From CBDFMG01 sp965221205 [NCBI: bacterium] (lineage in GTDB: Bacteria; SM23-31): a stretch of 64,000 bases of DNA. A model generated the notes under the pieces. The model was not told the origin of the DNA and ran no database searches. It saw only the letters and a list, made by a program, of their open reading frames with translations. Made by a program: the position numbers and the translations under genes. Positions 20,812 through 30,135 of this stretch are shown in pieces; position 1 is the stretch's first letter, and every line of letters starts with the position of its first letter. Where the stretch lies: positions 496,001 to 560,000 of the forward strand of contig OZ244870.1 of NCBI GenBank assembly GCA_965221205.1. The letters run 5' to 3'.

Positions 20812-21426
20812 ATGGAAGGCCTCAAACTAGTGGAAGCATTTTCCTTAGTAATTACTCCGTTCCTAACTCTGATCCTAGCTGTCACCACTGTTTGGCTTGC
20901 ATTCGCGACTTGGCGAATGGCATCTATCAGCAAGAAAGCGTTTGAGCTAGAGACTCAACCGTATTTCACTTTCAGGAACTTCCTTTTCAAGGTGTTCGTG
21001 CAACCGCCTGGCGAGGAAGGTGAGATAGAAAAAACAGATCTCAGGACCGGAATCATTTTTCGCAACCCTGGAAAAATTCCAGTTCGGTACGAAGTAAAAT
21101 CGTTACGGTTGACCTTCGAAGGGAGAACGATCGACAACCCAAAATTCATTAATAGTGGTGGCTCAATCTATCCTGAAGACGAAGAGATCTTTTGGTATGG
21201 AACGATCCTAAATGTCGATATGTCCGCTCTCCCCGGCACCGGTTTCTTAGAATACGAGATCGAGTACTCTGCCGTGCGGAAACAAGGAACCGTCACGACC
21301 ACGAGGAAAGTCCAGTACGTGATCAACTCCCTTAATCCGCCCAACTTCGACTGGATCTATCTATCAAACGATCTATATCTCAAACATGAAGAGGGCCGCT
21401 GGAAGCATGAGAGAATAAAGCCATGA
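20812..21426 (+). CDS. Hypothetical membrane-anchored protein
   Basis: This 204-residue protein has one N-terminal membrane segment (about residues 8-30, SLVITPFLTLILAVTTVWLA) and a soluble beta-rich domain (about 50-200). I do not recognise a catalytic motif. Similar small proteins with an N-terminal anchor followed by a domain starting near LETQPYF occur as lone hypothetical genes in many bacteria. It sits between a SusD remnant and the M28 gene and looks intact, with base use that appears somewhat different from its neighbours. The function is unknown. Confidence 0.6.
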   Translation: MEGLKLVEAFSLVITPFLTLILAVTTVWLAFATWRMASISKKAFELETQPYFTFRNFLFKVFVQPPGEEGEIEKTDLRTGIIFRNPGKIPVRYEVKSLRLTFEGRTIDNPKFINSGGSIYPEDEEIFWYGTILNVDMSALPGTGFLEYEIEYSAVRKQGTVTTTRKVQYVINSLNPPNFDWIYLSNDLYLKHEEGRWKHERIKP

Positions 21427-21497
21427 ACCGTAAACGAAACAGTCTGGTTTCCATTGCCGAAGCCTTGTCGGATTAAACTTTTATCTGGAGGTGTATT

Positions 21498-23087
21498 ATG
21501 AAAGCAAAGCGCGTTTTTATGTTCAGTTTATTTCTACTACTTTTAGTAGCATCTTCTTCATCAGCACAGGAGCCTGTCTACTGGGATGTTGTGCAGAAGA
21601 TCATGGAAGAAGAATTTGAAAATTCTGATGTGATGGAGAACGTCAGCTGGATCACCGATGTTTTTGGGTCGCGGAATGTGAATACGCCTTCATATATTGC
21701 AGCCGGAGAATGGGCTAAAGGAAAATTAGAGGAGTATGGCCTCTTGAATGCCGCCTTGGAACCATACGAGGTAGGGTTCGGCTACATGAATGAATATACA
21801 TCTGTCCACATGATGTCTCCTCAGTATATGCCGATCATTGCGTATCCTGCGACGTGGTCAGCTGGTACCGATGGAAAGGTCCGGGGGCAGGTCATCTACA
21901 TCAATTTTGATGAAATTACTTCGGAAGCGGGTCTGAGACAGTACCGGGGAAAGTTACGGAATGCTATCATATTCACGAGACCTCAACAGGAAATCACACC
22001 CCATTTCGAACCCATGGCGGAGCGATACACGAAGGAGCAGCTTGATGAAATGGCGAAAATCCCCGTTGGTCCCCGGGTCTCTGAGGAGAGCAGTAGTCCT
22101 ATGCCTCGTGAAGACAGAATATCGCGCCAGCAGATCATCGACTTTGTGTTTGGTGAGGGTGCCGCGGCAATTGTACGCACGGACGGGCGGAATGATTTCG
22201 GAACCGTCGCTGTCGAGAATACCTCATATGAAACAGAAATGAGACCATGGGAAAAGAATGTTCCTCCTATTCACACAGAGTTGGTTATAGCTGCGGAACA
22301 GTATAACCGGATCATGCGCATTTTAGAAAAAGGAATTCCTGTTGAGATGGAAGTTGAACTCAAGATGACCTTTTTCAGAGACAACCCGAACGATCATAAT
22401 GTCGTCGCTGAGATTCCCGGTACCGACTTGGCACATGAAATAGTTATGTTAGGCGGTCATCTTCAGGCGAATCCTGCCGGTACTGGTGCGGCAGATGATG
22501 CTTTCGGTGTAGTTGCTTCTATGGAAGCGGTTCGCATCCTCAAGGCGATCGGTGTCAAACCCAGGCGGACCATTCGTATTGCGCTCTGGGGTGGACACGA
22601 AATAGGAAATTTTGGTTCCAGAAATTACGTACATGACCACTTTGGTGACGTGATAACACAAAAATACAAACCGGAACAATCGAATTTTTGTGGATATTTT
22701 AATGTGGATGGGCAAGGAAGGATACGGGGTGTTAACAATATGGACAATGAAGAGATCCGGTCCATATTTACCGAATGGATGAAGCCGCTTCAGAATCTGG
22801 GAATGTCACATATTATCCCCAAAGTATCAGACGGCGAAGCTCGTGCATTCATTGAGCTTGGGCTACCGGGGTTTGATTTTGTGCAGGACAGGCTGGACAG
22901 GCGGACCTACCATTCCAATATGGATGTTTATGATCACCTCGTTCCGGAAGACCTGATGCAGGCATCGGTGATTATGGCAACCTTTGTGTATCATGCTGCA
23001 ATGCGTGATGAAAAGCTTCCTCGTAGTGCGCCTGTGCCATGGGAACGGTACAGGCGTGAAGGATATTTCGTTGGAAAAGGGCGATAA
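21498..23087 (+). CDS. Secreted M28-family peptidase-like protein with altered active site
   Basis: This 529-residue protein has a signal peptide (to about residue 23, SSSSAQ) and a strong GGAGG ribosome site before the ATG. The M28 metal-site frame is visible: H321 (GGHLQ), D333/D334 (GAADDAFG), E368 (WGGHEIG), D404 (FNVDGQG) and H472 (RTYHSNMD). Two catalytic positions differ from the family rule. The HxD motif reads HLQ, and the first Glu of the EE pair, the general base, is H367. Intact M28 proteins are zinc aminopeptidases; this one may be inactive or specialised. A decayed paralogue is at 40862-42099. Confidence 0.82.
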   Translation: MKAKRVFMFSLFLLLLVASSSSAQEPVYWDVVQKIMEEEFENSDVMENVSWITDVFGSRNVNTPSYIAAGEWAKGKLEEYGLLNAALEPYEVGFGYMNEYTSVHMMSPQYMPIIAYPATWSAGTDGKVRGQVIYINFDEITSEAGLRQYRGKLRNAIIFTRPQQEITPHFEPMAERYTKEQLDEMAKIPVGPRVSEESSSPMPREDRISRQQIIDFVFGEGAAAIVRTDGRNDFGTVAVENTSYETEMRPWEKNVPPIHTELVIAAEQYNRIMRILEKGIPVEMEVELKMTFFRDNPNDHNVVAEIPGTDLAHEIVMLGGHLQANPAGTGAADDAFGVVASMEAVRILKAIGVKPRRTIRIALWGGHEIGNFGSRNYVHDHFGDVITQKYKPEQSNFCGYFNVDGQGRIRGVNNMDNEEIRSIFTEWMKPLQNLGMSHIIPKVSDGEARAFIELGLPGFDFVQDRLDRRTYHSNMDVYDHLVPEDLMQASVIMATFVYHAAMRDEKLPRSAPVPWERYRREGYFVGKGR

Positions 23088-23156
23088 ACGTTTTGTACCT
23101 TCGACATGGTGATATGGCGATCAAGCTACTGAAGAGTAGTAGCTCACCATTGAAAA

Positions 23157-23202
23157 GGTTCGCAAATCGTACAGCCCGAGGAGCAAAAAAAACTTGTAAA
23201 AA
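23157..23202 (+). repeat. Dispersed intergenic repeat, copy 1
   Basis: This is one of nine + strand copies. It shows the consensus core GGTTCGCAAATCGTACAGCC followed by CGAGGAGC and, a few bases on, ACTTGTAAAA. It lies 70 bp after the M28 gene. Confidence 0.9.
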
Positions 23203-23289
23203 CAAAATACTTAAAATAATATTTATCATCAAGATTCAAATAAAAAGTAAGTCATACTATTTAGAGTAATAATTATTTTTATTTCTGTG

Positions 23290-23394
23290 ATGTTCGCCGT
23301 ACCTGTTGCCAATGTGCAGCCGGATGTTCATACGCAAAAGACTGGTGAGGAAGTTCTTCGTCAGATAAGAAACGCAAAACTTGACCTTATACTG
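23290..23394 (+). pseudogene. 5' fragment of an M24-fold gene
   Basis: The ATG at 23290 opens a frame reading FAVPVANVQ, then EEVLRQIRNAKLDLILP. This is the signal-peptide end and first helix of the M24-like family (compare LRLIRNAKLDLILPGAMRDN at 37722). The homology stops exactly after LILP, where a piece of histidine kinase gene in the opposite orientation begins. Only this 105-bp stub is left. Confidence 0.8.
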
Positions 23395-23785
23395 CCAGTT
23401 CAAATTGCTCCCTAATTGCAATGAGCTTATTGATTAATTGAATGTGTTCGGAGCTGAATTTTTTGATTAATATATAAGAGAGTAGTGAGATGGGAAGCAG
23501 AATAAATAGCATAGCTATAGCAAAATTTGTTTGGTCATGTTGGTTTTTTAAAAGAGTATTCAAATCATTATATGTTATCCTAATAATTTGTTCGGTGCTA
23601 TTGGAGTATTCTCCTTTCCAATAAGCATATTCATCTCCTGAAAATATATCCTCCAAATACAATTACTACTGCGCAAACTACAATCAAGATAAATGCATAT
23701 CTTTTAGGTGTTGACTTGTAGTGATTTTTATAATCTACTGCAACTAATTTATCTTTATTCAAAGAGTAATTATCTCTTTTCATTA
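23395..23785 (-). pseudogene. Truncated duplicate of the histidine kinase gene
   Basis: Read on the minus strand, this matches the N-terminal 240 codons of the kinase at 12673-14427 (IFSGDEYAYWKGEYSNS, HDQTNFAIAMLFILLP, REQFELAV). A deletion of about 330 bp joins the first membrane segment to the second half of the sensor. The deletion ends share the bases TGAAAA. PAS, HisKA and ATPase domains are absent. It continues on its 5' side into the duplicated upstream region. Confidence 0.9.
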
Positions 23786-23789
23786 TTCC

Positions 23790-24488
23790 GCCTTTTTTAT
23801 AAACTTTTGATTATTTTGGACTGTTTTACCAAAATATTTACAATTTCTAACATATCAAGATTTATAGTGTTACATGTTTCGAGCAGATAGTATGGAGTGT
23901 CAAATGGAGAATGAATTAAATCATAGTATGAAGGAGCCCAGAATCTATTTAAGGAGTCTTAATACGATAATATGATTAAAAATATTTTATGAATAGTAAT
24001 TATCAATATAATCTATCTCTCCGTCTCTCCGTAAAAGTGGGCCGGATCAATAGGATCACTACGTATTGTAAATTCCAGTTTCTACATTGGTACTAACCGT
24101 ATTAGATACAGTGTGTAATCTCTCAGATAGAATACAAAACCACCTCGACGAAATTCCTCATTTAGAAATGTAACTTATTGTATACAGTAATACAATCAAC
24201 AAATAAATGTATTCAAAATTTTTTCATGTCCGTATTCCTTAATTTAATATGGATAATTCCCTTATGTAGGATAAATACCTATCAAGAGTATATCATCTAT
24301 TCTTACGTAAAAATTGGATTTTATCTGATATTATCTTTATTCGAACTTTTGTATCATTAGCTTACCTACGATCTATCCTACCGAAATTCTTGCATTGAAA
24401 ATGGAAAGGGGGGATTCATACCGTATAAAAAGGAAAAGTGTTTCGATATACTGCATGTAATGTGCGGTATATTGAGAAAATGTACTAA
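23790..24488. repeat. Duplicate of the 14428-15115 non-coding region
   Basis: The region upstream of the kinase gene is repeated here with roughly four of five bases matching and small indels (for example the shared stretch CTCTCCGTAAA and the end ATATTGAGAAAATGTACTA). No open reading frame is preserved. The duplicate ends where an MBL-fold gene fragment starts. Confidence 0.85.
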
Positions 24489-24494
24489 ATGTAC

Positions 24495-24832
24495 TAATGG
24501 AATGGGGACAGGACCGGTTGAGACAGGTTCGCTTGATGTGAAATGGATTCACGGATCCAATCCGTGCAGCAGTAATATCGATCCGAAATTCCAGGTGTAC
24601 CGTTATGCGGAGAATACCTACATTCTCAGGCAGAATAAATGCGTCAGCCGTCATTCTCCTTTCAGCTATTTGTTGTTTGGGGAGGAACGAGCGATATTAT
24701 TCGACACTGGAGCGATACCGGACGCAAGTGAGGACGCTGTTGAAAAAGAAGAGAATGGGCTGAAAGAGATCATTGACGATATAATATCCAATTGGAGCTC
24801 TGAGCAGAGTAGAGAGCGCCCCAGGTTGACTG
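24495..24832 (+). pseudogene. 5' fragment of an MBL-fold gene
   Basis: This segment is nearly identical to codons 40-153 of the MBL-fold lipoprotein gene at 32933 (VETGSLDVKWIHGSNPCSSN ... RERPRLTV). It lacks the lipoprotein signal and stops just before the HxHxDH zinc motif. The break falls in GACTGT, where tRNA-Pro sequence takes over. It is a dead copy made by recombination. Confidence 0.92.
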
Positions 24833-24903
24833 TAGCGCAGTCCGGTTAGCGCACCTGCTTTGGGAGAAGGGGGTCGGAGGTTCAAATCCTCTCACCCCGA
24901 CCA
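24831..24903 (+). tRNA. tRNA-Pro(TGG) remnant lacking its 5' acceptor strand
   Basis: The D arm, TGG anticodon loop (CTTTGGGAG), T arm (GGAGG-TTCAAAT-CCTCT), 3' acceptor strand CACCCCG, A and CCA are all present. The matching 5' strand CGGGGTG is replaced by MBL-gene sequence (TTGACTG), and the anticodon stem has one mismatch (GAAGG instead of GCAGG). It is not expected to fold into a working tRNA. Confidence 0.85.
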
Positions 24904-24963
24904 GCGTTCACAGTCCGGATGAAATGAAAACCGCGCTCACGGATGCTATGGGACTCGATTGAT

Positions 24964-25010
24964 GCGCCAGTAGCTCTTCTGGATAGAGCAACGGCCTTCT
25001 AAGCCGTTGG
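24964..25010 (+). tRNA. tRNA-Arg(TCT) 5' fragment
   Basis: The first 47 nt of a tRNA-Arg are recognisable: acceptor strand GCGCCAG, D arm GCTC...GAGC, and a complete anticodon stem-loop ACGGC-CTTCTAA-GCCGT with anticodon TCT. After the variable-loop start TGG the sequence turns into AT-rich DNA with no T arm or 3' acceptor. It lies 60 bp after the tRNA-Pro remnant, as in a former tRNA cluster. Confidence 0.85.
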
Positions 25011-25336
25011 AAAAACTAACTGTACCTATTAATTTTTAATATTTAGTGTTAGAATCGTTTTGTCGCATATACCAACAAAATATAATAATTATCCTTAGCA
25101 TATTTTAATAATGTAAGGTAATTTAACCTATAATTATAAAAATAATTTATTTCATTAATTTATAAAGACATAATATCTCTATTTTAAAATAGTTTTGGGG
25201 GAACATTTTTTATAAGAATTTAACTCGCATTTACGAAACAGCCCATAGAAGGTAAACCGGAATAAGGAAATGATGTGAAGAATAGTCCGTCATTTTCAAT
25301 ATAGATTTATTAACAAATATGTTAAAGGAGGTATAT
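25011..25336. other. AT-rich upstream region of the second SusC gene
   Basis: These 326 bp hold no recognisable coding sequence. They begin at the point where the tRNA-Arg fragment breaks off and end with the AAAGGAGG ribosome site of the SusC gene. Confidence 0.5.
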
Positions 25337-28300
25337 ATGAAAAATTTCAAAAAGGGTTGGTTTGCACTAGCTGGAGCGCTTATAGTTATTGGACTTATGA
25401 GTGTACCATTAGTGGGAACCGGCTTTGCACAACAAGACACTGGCTCAATTTCAGGTACGATTATTGAAGATGCTACGGGTATAAGTTTGTCTGGTGCCAA
25501 TGTTGTTATCGTCGGTAGCAATTTAGGTGCGGCTACTGATGCGAGCGGGAATTTTCAAATTGTTCGCGTGCCAACCGGTCAAAGTCAGCTCCAAGTTTCT
25601 TTTATCGGTTACAAATCCATTACTATGGATGTAACAGTTATCGTGAATCAGGAAACCACTGCTGATTTTGCCTTGGCAATCGATCCGCTCAAGACAGAAG
25701 CTGTAGTTGTAACCGGTATTGCCTCCAGAACATCAAAATCAGTTGCTGAAGTTGCTGTTCAACGTGTTGCAGTGGGTGAAATGGTTGATCAGGCTAGTTA
25801 CACCACGGTTGACAATTTGCTCCTGGGTAAGGTTGCCGGTGTATCTGTTCAAAAGGGAGAGGGAAATTTTGGTGCGTCATTTAGGATGAATGTACGTTCC
25901 GGAGCAGGTTTAGCAGGAAATGGGCAGCCTGTCTTTTATGTGGATGGTGTCAAAATAGAAAATACGAACTGGAGAGGTGGAGGCGAAGGATCGGGAAGGT
26001 ACGGAGGCGGCGGGGTTGGAATTTCGTCACTTCTCCACCTTGACCCTAATGATATCGAAAATATCGAAGTTATCAAGGGGCCAGCGGGCGCATCATCATA
26101 CGGTACAGGCGGTTCCAACGGTGTTGTTCTTATTACCACCAAAAGAGGCAAATTTGCAGGACAAGGTGGTACGGGCAAGAACTGGTCGATAAATTACAAA
26201 AATACAGTTGGTTATCATGACCAGCCGCAGGAATATAAAACCAATGGAAAAACTCTACGATATCCCGATGCACTCAATAAGTTTTTCAAAAAAGGTCAGA
26301 TTGTCAGAAACGCTCTTTCTTTATCAGCTGGATCCGAATCGACCCGATTATATGCGTCATTTGATAAAGCAGATGAAGTGGGTATAACGCCTCGTAATAA
26401 TATCAACCAGACTAATTTGAGGGCAAATATTGATTTCTTTCCCAGTGAGAAGTTCAACCTTTCGATCGGCACCCAGTATAACAACGCTGAGCTCCAGACT
26501 TATGGGAGAGGACGTTACGCGGGTATGTTTGCCATTCTTTCAGAGTTTCGAGACTGGAATGGAGCATGGGGCTTATTAGACGACACTTATTTTGATGGCG
26601 AAGACGATAGAAATTTTATTACTAATTACATCGGCTCGGTCTCGGCTGAGTATACACCTTTTGCAGGTGGCTCAGAGTGGCTTAGACCACTCTCTGCAAG
26701 GTTCTCATTCGGTGTTGATGATAAAAATAATAGAAACACATACAATAACACACCTCGTTCTGCTGAAATTTATGGGTGGGGTCATGAAGGTTCAAGATCG
26801 ATATCACAGCGTCGCAGCAGGACTGCAACCTATTCCGGAGATGTGCGGTACGGTTATGAATTATTCGGGATAAATGCAACATCTACCATTGGCGCTCAGA
26901 TGTTTAATGAAAGAGTCCGGATTATTTCGGCAGAAAAAGAACTATTTGACAATCCAGCGCTTATGGAGATCGAGGCTGGAAATAATTATTCTTCGGCAGC
27001 TGAAATTAGCGATCATTTCCGATCGGCCGGTCTTTTTACAGAACATAGTTTATCATATCAAGATACCTATTTCGGCTCCTTTATGATTCGCAAGGATTAT
27101 GCCAGTGTGTTGGGTGCCGAAGAGTCGAGTGTCTTCTATCCGAGAGGCAGCTTGGCAGTACGTCTTGATAAGTTTGATTTTTTACCATCTTATTTACCTT
27201 TTTTGAAGGTTCGCACTGCTTATGGGGAAACCGGAATCCTGCCGGGTAGACTCGATGGAATACCAGAACTCTGGGGTACTAATATTTCGCCATACGGCAT
27301 TGGTGGCGTGCTTTCTGATGTTGGCAATCGGGCTATCAAACCTGAACGCATAAAAGAGTGGGAGAGCGGTATCGAAGCAGAATTTAGCAATTATGCCCTC
27401 GAGTTTAATTACTATAAGCAATGGGCTAAAGATGGCCTGGTACGAAAGAGTCTGGTGGGATCTTCTGGGAAGACTGTAGGGACGCGTATGTTCAACCTTG
27501 GCGAGGTTGAAGGAAGTGGATATGAATTACAGCTCATGGCAAACTATGCCGGAAGACAACTTGGAGGATGGAGATTCAACCTGAGTACCAGCGTCAGTTA
27601 TCAGGAGAATAAAATTGTTAATTTGGCCGGTGGTGAACCAGTTGCCGGCGGACCTGGCGGAGGAAAACAGTATTATTGGGAAGGTTTTCCGAAGATGTCA
27701 TTTTACAATGTGCAGAATGAAGGGGCTAAATTTTCTGATGGGACCAATGTTCAGGAGAATGGGGATCACCCGTTGTTTGGTGAAGTGATGCCGGAAGGTG
27801 TCATGTATGGTGATCTGGCATCTTCTGAAGTTTTCAATGCTGACGGATCCCCTATATATCCTGACGGCGGTAGAGTATTTCGGGGAACGGGTACACCGGA
27901 GTATATAGGTCATTTTTCTGCCACTATCGATTTATTTGATTTCACTCTGTATGGATTGTTTCAGTTCAAGACAGGATTCTTCTTGTATAACGAATCAAGA
28001 TGGAACCAGCAGGGAGAAGGTATTTGGTCAGGCGCTGGATGGATTAATACGGAATATGGTACTAATAATCCAGGTTATGGAACAATGGACTATGATCACG
28101 ATGTACTGGTTCAATTGATAGGATGGGGAGATACGGGTACGGGAGTAGAACAGCTCACACCGGGTACTCAGGCGTATGTTGACGCTGCGAATAGATATGC
28201 AAGATACAATATTGCCCATGACGCGAATTTTATAGAACCGGGTGACTTTCTCAGACTGCAAGAATTAAGTCTTACCTATAATCTTGATAATCTGATACGC

Positions 28301-28507
28301 AAGACCGGAATGAGCAATTATATCCAGGGCTTAAAGCTCGGCGTTGCGGGATCAAACCTGTGGCTCTTGACTAAAGATGCTTACCATGGATTTGATCCTG
28401 AGATCAATTCTATGGGTTTCGGAGACTACGATCCGCAGAATTCGATGCAGGCAGGTACAATTCCGCCTCCCAAAACATTAACCATGTATGTGAGGGTAAT
28501 ATTATAA
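25337..28507 (+). CDS. SusC/RagA-family TonB-linked outer-membrane receptor, second copy
   Basis: The start is taken at the ATG at 25337, 5 nt after AAAGGAGG, giving about 1056 residues. The in-frame ATG at 25319 lies before the ribosome site. The protein has a signal peptide (ending near GTGFAQ) and a regulatory-like domain (ISLSGANVVIVGSN). The plug motifs are VVVTGIASRTSKSVAEVA and GPAGASSYGTGGSNGVVLI, and a long barrel follows. Plug and barrel closely parallel the SusC at 15460, so these are diverged paralogues, probably with different ligands. Its SusD partner starts 34 bp downstream. Confidence 0.95.
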   Translation: MKNFKKGWFALAGALIVIGLMSVPLVGTGFAQQDTGSISGTIIEDATGISLSGANVVIVGSNLGAATDASGNFQIVRVPTGQSQLQVSFIGYKSITMDVTVIVNQETTADFALAIDPLKTEAVVVTGIASRTSKSVAEVAVQRVAVGEMVDQASYTTVDNLLLGKVAGVSVQKGEGNFGASFRMNVRSGAGLAGNGQPVFYVDGVKIENTNWRGGGEGSGRYGGGGVGISSLLHLDPNDIENIEVIKGPAGASSYGTGGSNGVVLITTKRGKFAGQGGTGKNWSINYKNTVGYHDQPQEYKTNGKTLRYPDALNKFFKKGQIVRNALSLSAGSESTRLYASFDKADEVGITPRNNINQTNLRANIDFFPSEKFNLSIGTQYNNAELQTYGRGRYAGMFAILSEFRDWNGAWGLLDDTYFDGEDDRNFITNYIGSVSAEYTPFAGGSEWLRPLSARFSFGVDDKNNRNTYNNTPRSAEIYGWGHEGSRSISQRRSRTATYSGDVRYGYELFGINATSTIGAQMFNERVRIISAEKELFDNPALMEIEAGNNYSSAAEISDHFRSAGLFTEHSLSYQDTYFGSFMIRKDYASVLGAEESSVFYPRGSLAVRLDKFDFLPSYLPFLKVRTAYGETGILPGRLDGIPELWGTNISPYGIGGVLSDVGNRAIKPERIKEWESGIEAEFSNYALEFNYYKQWAKDGLVRKSLVGSSGKTVGTRMFNLGEVEGSGYELQLMANYAGRQLGGWRFNLSTSVSYQENKIVNLAGGEPVAGGPGGGKQYYWEGFPKMSFYNVQNEGAKFSDGTNVQENGDHPLFGEVMPEGVMYGDLASSEVFNADGSPIYPDGGRVFRGTGTPEYIGHFSATIDLFDFTLYGLFQFKTGFFLYNESRWNQQGEGIWSGAGWINTEYGTNNPGYGTMDYDHDVLVQLIGWGDTGTGVEQLTPGTQAYVDAANRYARYNIAHDANFIEPGDFLRLQELSLTYNLDNLIRKTGMSNYIQGLKLGVAGSNLWLLTKDAYHGFDPEINSMGFGDYDPQNSMQAGTIPPPKTLTMYVRVIL

Positions 28508-28541
28508 ATAAGAGTATTCTCTATTTGAGGAGATAAATTAT

Positions 28542-30095
28542 ATGAAGAAACCAAATAAAATCAAAATCATTATTGCATTGATGGTGATAAGTTGTACCCT
28601 CATATCATGCAATAATTGGGTCAATGAAGTTGACCCCATTACTAGCGCGCTCGAGGGTGAAGTTCTCGACGATGAAGCACAGATCGATTTTATTCTCACC
28701 GGTCTGATGGGCGAAGTTTCTTCAGGTAGTGGAATAGAGTATTCTATGTGGAGAAATGCTCTATTCGCCGATGAATTGACTACTCGAGTACTTGGTCATT
28801 CTCCGGATCATGTTACCTGGGCCCAAATATGGGCGTTTAGCATGCAGTTTGCTGAATACGAGTGGGAACCTATAAATCTTCCGCGATACCTTGCAGATGA
28901 CCTCGTCGCAAGAGTTAACCGTATAGGTACACTTACCGATAGTGAATTAAAGGATAGAGCTCTATGGTGGGGTTATTTATTTGGAGGGGTATACCGGATG
29001 CTGATGGCTGATTTCTTTGGTTTATCTCAGACTGAGTATAAACCCGGGGGTGTAGTAACTACCATAGAGCAAATTGATGCTGGAGAATACGGTGATTTCA
29101 TAAACACATCTACGCTGCATGCTATGGCCCTTGAAAAATTCACCGAGGCATTGAAATATGATCCGGGAGATGATGCACCAGGAGTGGAACCGGGCACTGC
29201 CGATAAAATTGTTCATTCCTTTATGGCAAGAATCTACCTCTTTGAAGGCAATTTAACCCAGGCAAAAACACATGCTGAGCAGGGATTGCAACAGGGAGAT
29301 GAACCGTTTCAAATACTTCGTGACGCGCAGTTCAATACTCGTTATTGGGAACGCTCTGGTAGATCTCCTAGTCATGCTCATACAGCTAGTGCCGACTGGC
29401 GATTTTATCACTATGTAATGGCTGACCGGGATGAAGGTGAGATTATCACTGGACTCACAGCGGATGAGGACCCTGATGGCAAAACCAACTCATTGAGAGG
29501 GTATGAAGGTGGTGCTGGATTGCCCGGGAATTATGACACAGTAGATCCAAGAGGAGGACTTGCCAATCAAAATGAACGTCTGCCCCTGTTGGAAGATTGG
29601 ATTATGAACTTACCGGGTACAGATGTAGGTTACACGCAGGATATTTATACAGCCAGATCTAGTAATTTTAGCCTGATCGATTGGCGGGAAATGGAAATAA
29701 TTCTTGCTGAGGTCGATCTTGATCCATCTACTGGTAGTGGTAACGGTTATTCCGGTAGTGTGGCAGATATGCTTGTTCATATTAACAATGTCCGTCAATG
29801 GCATAGTCTGACAGATTTGACTGTACAGGATGCAATGGATTATGATAATCCTCTTGGCGGAGCTAGCACGGAACGTATCACGGACGTTTCTCTTGCCAAT
29901 CCAGTGAATATTACTGGACCGAAAGGGCTGCTTATCGAGGAGCGTGATAAATCGACTTGGCTGAGAGGTGTAAGGCATATGGATCAGAGAAGATGGGGAC
30001 TCTGGCATCTGCCTCAGACTTCGCTTTTCTGGATATATCAACCCGTCCCGGATTCGGAGATACTTCAGAATCCAAACTTAGAATTAAGCCGCTAA
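28542..30095 (+). CDS. SusD/RagB-family substrate-binding lipoprotein, second copy
   Basis: This 517-residue lipoprotein has the lipobox CTLISC (Cys about residue 23) and the SusD fold markers. These are NVRQWHSLTDLTV-type helices, the conserved GPKGLLIEERDKSTWLRG motif and an end with PDSEILQNPNLE. It is preceded by a GAGGAG ribosome site and forms an operon with the SusC gene upstream. It is directly followed by the tail of a further SusD gene, pointing to a tandem array that has collapsed. Confidence 0.93.
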   Translation: MKKPNKIKIIIALMVISCTLISCNNWVNEVDPITSALEGEVLDDEAQIDFILTGLMGEVSSGSGIEYSMWRNALFADELTTRVLGHSPDHVTWAQIWAFSMQFAEYEWEPINLPRYLADDLVARVNRIGTLTDSELKDRALWWGYLFGGVYRMLMADFFGLSQTEYKPGGVVTTIEQIDAGEYGDFINTSTLHAMALEKFTEALKYDPGDDAPGVEPGTADKIVHSFMARIYLFEGNLTQAKTHAEQGLQQGDEPFQILRDAQFNTRYWERSGRSPSHAHTASADWRFYHYVMADRDEGEIITGLTADEDPDGKTNSLRGYEGGAGLPGNYDTVDPRGGLANQNERLPLLEDWIMNLPGTDVGYTQDIYTARSSNFSLIDWREMEIILAEVDLDPSTGSGNGYSGSVADMLVHINNVRQWHSLTDLTVQDAMDYDNPLGGASTERITDVSLANPVNITGPKGLLIEERDKSTWLRGVRHMDQRRWGLWHLPQTSLFWIYQPVPDSEILQNPNLELSR

Positions 30096-30135
30096 GGTGA
30101 ATTGCGAAATGAAGCAATCTAAGCCTTGAGGTTCA

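Noticed and set aside
23387-23662. A small stand-alone membrane protein on the minus strand
   Set aside because: It is the sensor segment of the duplicated histidine kinase with a deletion and no kinase domains.
24831-24903. A functional tRNA-Pro gene
   Set aside because: The 5' acceptor strand does not pair with CACCCCG and the anticodon stem has a mismatch; the 5' end is MBL-gene sequence.
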